The notes beneath the pieces were generated by a model. That model ran no database searches, was not told the origin of the DNA, and saw only the letters and a program-made list of their open reading frames with translations. A stretch of 64,000 nucleotides of DNA from Chitinivibrionales bacterium (GTDB lineage Bacteria > Fibrobacterota > Chitinivibrionia > Chitinivibrionales > JANQEN01), in contig JANQEN010000192.1 in the NCBI GenBank assembly GCA_028278335.1, positions 41,517 through 105,516 of the forward strand, read 5' to 3'. Below, piece after piece: positions 63,733 to 64,000 of the stretch. Both the position numbers and the translations under genes were made by a program. How positions within the stretch are numbered: the stretch's first letter is position 1; each line of letters begins with the position of its first letter.

Positions 63733-63878
63733 CCTGCCTTACCTAATTTTTTTATTAAAGTTTAAAGCCCTTTTGTCCGATATACTAAATAGGGCATTAT
63801 GTCCAACCTTCGGTGTCAGCCACATTCAAGCTTAAAGTATACAATTATGGGATGTCTGCTGCCACTGAGAAGCATTAA

Positions 63879-64000
63879 ACCCAGATTATGCAATAGGAAA
63901 AAGCGCAGAAGTACACCACGACTTTGACCGGATGTACGCTTGGGAAGTAGCCTGTAATCCTATGCCCATTAAGACTTTCAGGCTTTTCGGCCATATCACC
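63879..64000 (+). mobile_element. Second copy of the MITE/IS-like element, cut by the window edge
   Basis: From 63879 the sequence repeats the minus strand of 6138-6240 with few differences, beginning with the same ACCCAGATTATGCAATAGG end. After about 63980 it diverges, so this copy has a different or longer interior. In both copies TTAA directly precedes the shared end. A reading frame through the shared part ('HHDFDRMYAWEVACNP') stays open to the edge. This may be the end of a full transposon. Confidence 0.65.

Noticed and set aside
1..64000. tRNA, rRNA, CRISPR arrays, replication origin, prophage or defence islands
   Set aside because: None seen on either strand on reading. The gene content is housekeeping with a few accessory units, and I could not run covariance models to exclude a diverged RNA.

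Overview
The window reads as a chromosomal segment of a Gram-negative bacterium with moderately low GC. An outer membrane is implied by MlaE/MlaF, an LpxL-type acyltransferase, several lipoproteins with clear lipoboxes and periplasmic-looking lytic transglycosylases. The mix of a type-2 (eukaryote-like) isoleucyl-tRNA synthetase, a DivIVA protein, pyruvate phosphate dikinase and a Big_5/SbsA-type Ig-like lipoprotein beginning with a 'GGPEDTTPP' segment suggests the FCB side of the tree, possibly Fibrobacterota/Chitinivibrionia. That placement is inference; no rRNA gene is present to test it.

Layout. Positions 1-1023 hold two minus-strand coiled-coil proteins. A macro-domain deacetylase (1301-1816) and an M16C peptidase (1827-4766) follow. 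Positions 5139-8164 carry a lipoprotein, a palindromic MITE-like element, a second lipoprotein and murA. A 600-base gap (8165-8770) contains a candidate structured RNA. Positions 8771-13373 are peptidase-rich: an MA-type membrane metalloprotease, an M28 aminopeptidase coupled to a PadR repressor with three operator-like dyads, and an M1 aminopeptidase. Then come a TPM/nucleotidyltransferase-like/LemA cluster (13574-15655), an FHA-TM-lytic transglycosylase fusion, a CHASE2 membrane protein, a zinc-finger Tat lipoprotein, gpmI, nadE, a dynamin-like GTPase, a sugar nucleotidyltransferase and ppdK.

From 28819 to 51364 nearly everything is on the plus strand. First is an unusual three-gene unit: a GH57-like protein that has lost most catalytic motifs, a STAS-TM-coiled-coil protein and a membrane-anchored lytic transglycosylase. 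Next are the complete late biotin operon (bioB-F-esterase-C-D-A), yggS-yggT-divIVA, a purine nucleoside phosphorylase-ileS-acyltransferase unit, and yicC-rpoZ-coaBC-UDG-dnaB-mlaE-mlaF with overlapping or closely spaced reading frames. The right part holds a DHDPS-family aldolase, ispD, dnaG-rpoD, an Ig-like lipoprotein with a TraB protein, a small lipoprotein, and a phosphohexomutase-Ser/Thr kinase pair. The last ~120 bases are the start of a second copy of the mobile element seen at 6080-6240.

Most genes are housekeeping. The parts that stand out are the GH57-like/STAS/lytic-transglycosylase unit, the candidate RNA at 8479-8648, the PadR operator array, the MITE-like element, the FHA-transglycosylase fusion and the Cys-to-Asp MurA. 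I saw no tRNA, rRNA, CRISPR array or replication origin.
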